Shown one piece after another: positions 21,431-22,898 of a stretch of 22,898 bases of DNA (position 1 is the stretch's first letter; each line of letters starts with the position of its first letter). Origin of the DNA: MHLP01 sp043736515 (GTDB lineage: Bacteria > Patescibacteriota > Minisyncoccia > Phycocordibacterales > UBA6899); NCBI GenBank assembly GCA_043736515.1, contig JAYTCK010000036.1, forward strand, positions 1 to 22,898. The letters run 5' to 3'. The notes under the pieces are model-generated. The model saw nothing but the letters and a program-made list of their open reading frames with translations. It had not been told where the DNA came from and did no database searches. Both the position numbers and the translations under genes were made by a program.

Positions 21431-22486
21431 TCACAATTTTCTGCGGAGGAGTAAATCCCCCGAGCCCGTACCACTGCTCACACGCTCAATGAGATTGGAT
21501 ATTTCTGCCTCATCCATATAGCGCTCGGGTCCACCGGGAGGTTTTTCATCTGTTATCCATTGATGATATCGAGTATTTGCAGAGAGATTCAGTTTCACCA
21601 GCACGATATCCTCTACGGGGTGTTTAATGAGTTCACGCATTCCCTCCTCGCCAAGGCGAGATCTCGCAAGATCTATCTGCTTCCCTTTTCCCTGTCCTTT
21701 TCCTGCCGCAAACTGTATGCCGATCATTCTCTTTTCTGCGATATAGTCTTCACGAGAGAAGCCCTCAGGCTCCGTCGCTATTCCTCTGTTATGTACCGCA
21801 ACTCTTATTTTAAAATCATACTTCAGCTCAGCATCTTCTAGCGCATTTGAATTTTCCACCCTAATGCCCATTTCGGGTTGCGCTTTGGAGATTCGAAGGA
21901 GGGCATTTTTTGCCATACGCTCGCTAATGACTCCGTGCAATCCTGTGAAGTTTCCCTTTCGGTAACTTTGCTCAATCCAAGCGCCGCTGATCGTCGTCGT
22001 TGGCAGAGAGATCTGCTCTGATCTCGCAAGCTCCTCATTATCAATACCCTCGATGGACATGCGCGCCTCCGCAATTGCATTCTGCTTTCTTATCTTGCGC
22101 CAATCCAGAGTGGATAATTCCGGAGAGGGACGATATGCGACTCCCCACTCAAGGTCAGGCCCCACATCGTGAAACTGGAAAGGAAAACGCTCTCCCTGCT
22201 TGTTCAGAACGTAAAGCATATTCGCTTCTCTGTCAAAAAAAACCTCCTTGCGTAGTGCCAGCTCATGTTCCGGATATTCGATCCGTGCATCTATTTCTGC
22301 AAGTTGTGCAGCGAGGCGCTGCATCACGGATGTTCTACGCTCGATAAACTGAGCCGCAACAACTTCTTCGTTAACTCTTATTTGAAGATTTTGTGGAGTT
22401 AACTGGGAAACTTCTTCTTCAAGCTTGCCTCTCAACCTCTCTCTCCAATATTTGATCCAACCCTTGCGTGTTGTGGGGTGCCCCAA
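21431..22486 (-). CDS. Hypothetical protein (about 351 aa), 5' end uncertain because of an in-frame UGA
   Basis: No family is recognised. The protein is soluble, charged and mixed alpha/beta. A helical, Arg/Glu-rich N-terminal part (residues 1-75) contains GWIKYWRERLRGKLEEEVSQ and IDARIEYPEHELALRK. A conserved-looking middle has YVLNKQGERFPFQFHDVGPD, and the C-terminal part contains AGKGQGKGKQIDLARSRLGE. The first usable start is TTG at 22486. Without a break, the same frame continues upstream through about 19 protein-like codons to a UGA (22541-22543), and beyond it to an ATG at 22636. The gene is therefore either a shortened gene using a TTG start, a pseudogene, or one with a sequencing error. 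It ends with TGA. Confidence 0.65.
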   Translation of the reverse strand: MGHPTTRKGWIKYWRERLRGKLEEEVSQLTPQNLQIRVNEEVVAAQFIERRTSVMQRLAAQLAEIDARIEYPEHELALRKEVFFDREANMLYVLNKQGERFPFQFHDVGPDLEWGVAYRPSPELSTLDWRKIRKQNAIAEARMSIEGIDNEELARSEQISLPTTTISGAWIEQSYRKGNFTGLHGVISERMAKNALLRISKAQPEMGIRVENSNALEDAELKYDFKIRVAVHNRGIATEPEGFSREDYIAEKRMIGIQFAAGKGQGKGKQIDLARSRLGEEGMRELIKHPVEDIVLVKLNLSANTRYHQWITDEKPPGGPERYMDEAEISNLIERVSSGTGSGDLLLRRKL

Positions 22487-22540
22487 GTCTTGTGCAACTT
22501 CCTCAGGAAGATGGTATGCAACCTCGCGGTGAGATTCCTC

Positions 22541-22636
22541 TCAGTTGGTGTCTTCGTAACTTTGCACGGGTCGCAGAGGTGTAGATACCGATTCTACTGG
22601 TGCTTCTTCTTTTTCTATTGGAATTCCTTCACTCAT
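22541..22636 (-). pseudogene. 5' fragment (31 codons) in frame with the gene at 21431-22486, cut off by UGA
   Basis: ATG 22636 opens MSEGIPIEKEEAPVESVSTP, then LRPVQSYEDTN and TGA. After the UGA the same frame gives EESHREVAYHLPEEVAQDLG and runs directly into GHPTTRKGW of the downstream ORF. Both sides look protein-like, acidic before and helical after. One nonsense change from Arg, Gly or Trp would explain the break. A separate 31-aa leader peptide is the alternative. Confidence 0.5.
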
Positions 22637-22726
22637 ATCATCCCAGCGTATCAGCAACAAGCGATTCCGCAAAGTTCAGGAAACAAATTGTCTGGCCATG
22701 ACTTTTAAATAAATTCCGGAAAAAAG

Positions 22727-22753
22727 AAAAACGCCTATGATGGGGGCGTTTTT
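22727..22753 (-). terminator. Intrinsic terminator after the transposase gene
   Basis: AAAAACGCC (22727-22735) pairs with GGCGTTTTT (22745-22753) around a 9-nt loop. On the minus strand CTTTTTT follows, so it mainly ends transcripts coming from the transposase at the right edge. Confidence 0.75.
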
Positions 22754-22813
22754 CGTTAAGCAGACCAGATGATGAATTTCAAATTGAATGAGAAACTGAA
22801 ACTGGGGATAACT

Positions 22814-22898
22814 TTAATTAGCGCTTGAACTGCAGCACTGCCCAAACACATCACAAGGAGTACGCCAGCGAAGGATTCTACGCGGTCGATGGTTCAAT
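22814..22898 (-). CDS. Transposase C-terminus (partial, IS30-like or related rve family)
   Basis: The minus-strand frame entering from the right edge reads LNHRPRRILRWRTPCDVFGQ, then CCSSSAN and a TAA stop. The pattern LN.RPR..L.W.TP..VF is the typical end of DDE (rve) transposases, most like the IS30 family. Only about 27 codons are in the window. I could not identify the inverted-repeat end of the element between 22754 and 22813. Confidence 0.65.
   Translation of the reverse strand, partial: LNHRPRRILRWRTPCDVFGQCCSSSAN

Noticed and set aside
20473..21474. A 333-codon open frame on the minus strand across recA.
   Set aside because: It is the antisense shadow of recA; the plus strand encodes an unmistakable full-length RecA with its own terminator.
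20227..22636. Recoding of UGA as glycine (genetic code 25).
   Set aside because: recA ends in UGA at the expected place, and the long genes (surface protein, ftsK, symporter, recA) contain no internal UGA.

Overview
The window looks like a chromosomal segment of an uncultivated Candidate Phyla Radiation (Patescibacteria) bacterium, most likely Parcubacteria-like. This is inferred from gene content: a surface protein with a peptidoglycan-binding module and Ser/Thr linkers, an HTH protein of a type I associate with these genomes, many very small membrane proteins, few Shine-Dalgarno sites, and an Ig-like membrane protein directly before recA. UGA is read as stop (recA ends in it and no long gene contains it), which argues against the Gracilibacteria/Absconditabacteria code.

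Layout. 1-1875: 5' part of a 23S rRNA gene (minus strand) with its own promoter and no 16S upstream. 2169-2462: two divergent promoters, each followed within about 100 nt by an intrinsic terminator. 2483-7056: an MscS-type TM protein, three small membrane proteins, a sodium:solute symporter, a 55-aa ORF and a winged-helix regulator. Three short C-terminal tails related to that regulator are scattered among them. 7159-9207: small proteins and the rplJ-rplL operon with an elaborate leader. 9289-11073: a secreted Cys-rich protein and a REP-associated tyrosine transposase (RAYT) flanked by palindromes. 11275-15639: a 1147-aa surface protein with structured 3' and 5' regions. 15640-16731: the HTH protein. 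17006-21312 (plus strand): ftsK, an Ig-like membrane protein and recA, with a small basic protein convergent to ftsK. 21431-22898: an unknown gene with an in-frame UGA, and the tail of a transposase.

The most notable system is a REP/RAYT arrangement. Seven full palindromes and one half copy, all built on the 11-mer AAGGCWGCCTT, lie in the spaces between genes from 3.3 to 19.8 kb. The only recognisable matching enzyme, an HUH/Y1 transposase at 10336-11013, is bracketed by two of them with the same loop, and its stop codon lies inside one. The palindromes occur in at least two structural classes, often sit where a terminator is expected, and if read as protein create false N-terminal extensions on ftsK and on the gene before recA.

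All calls come from reading the sequence. Protein families are recognised from motifs and memory, and no database search was run.
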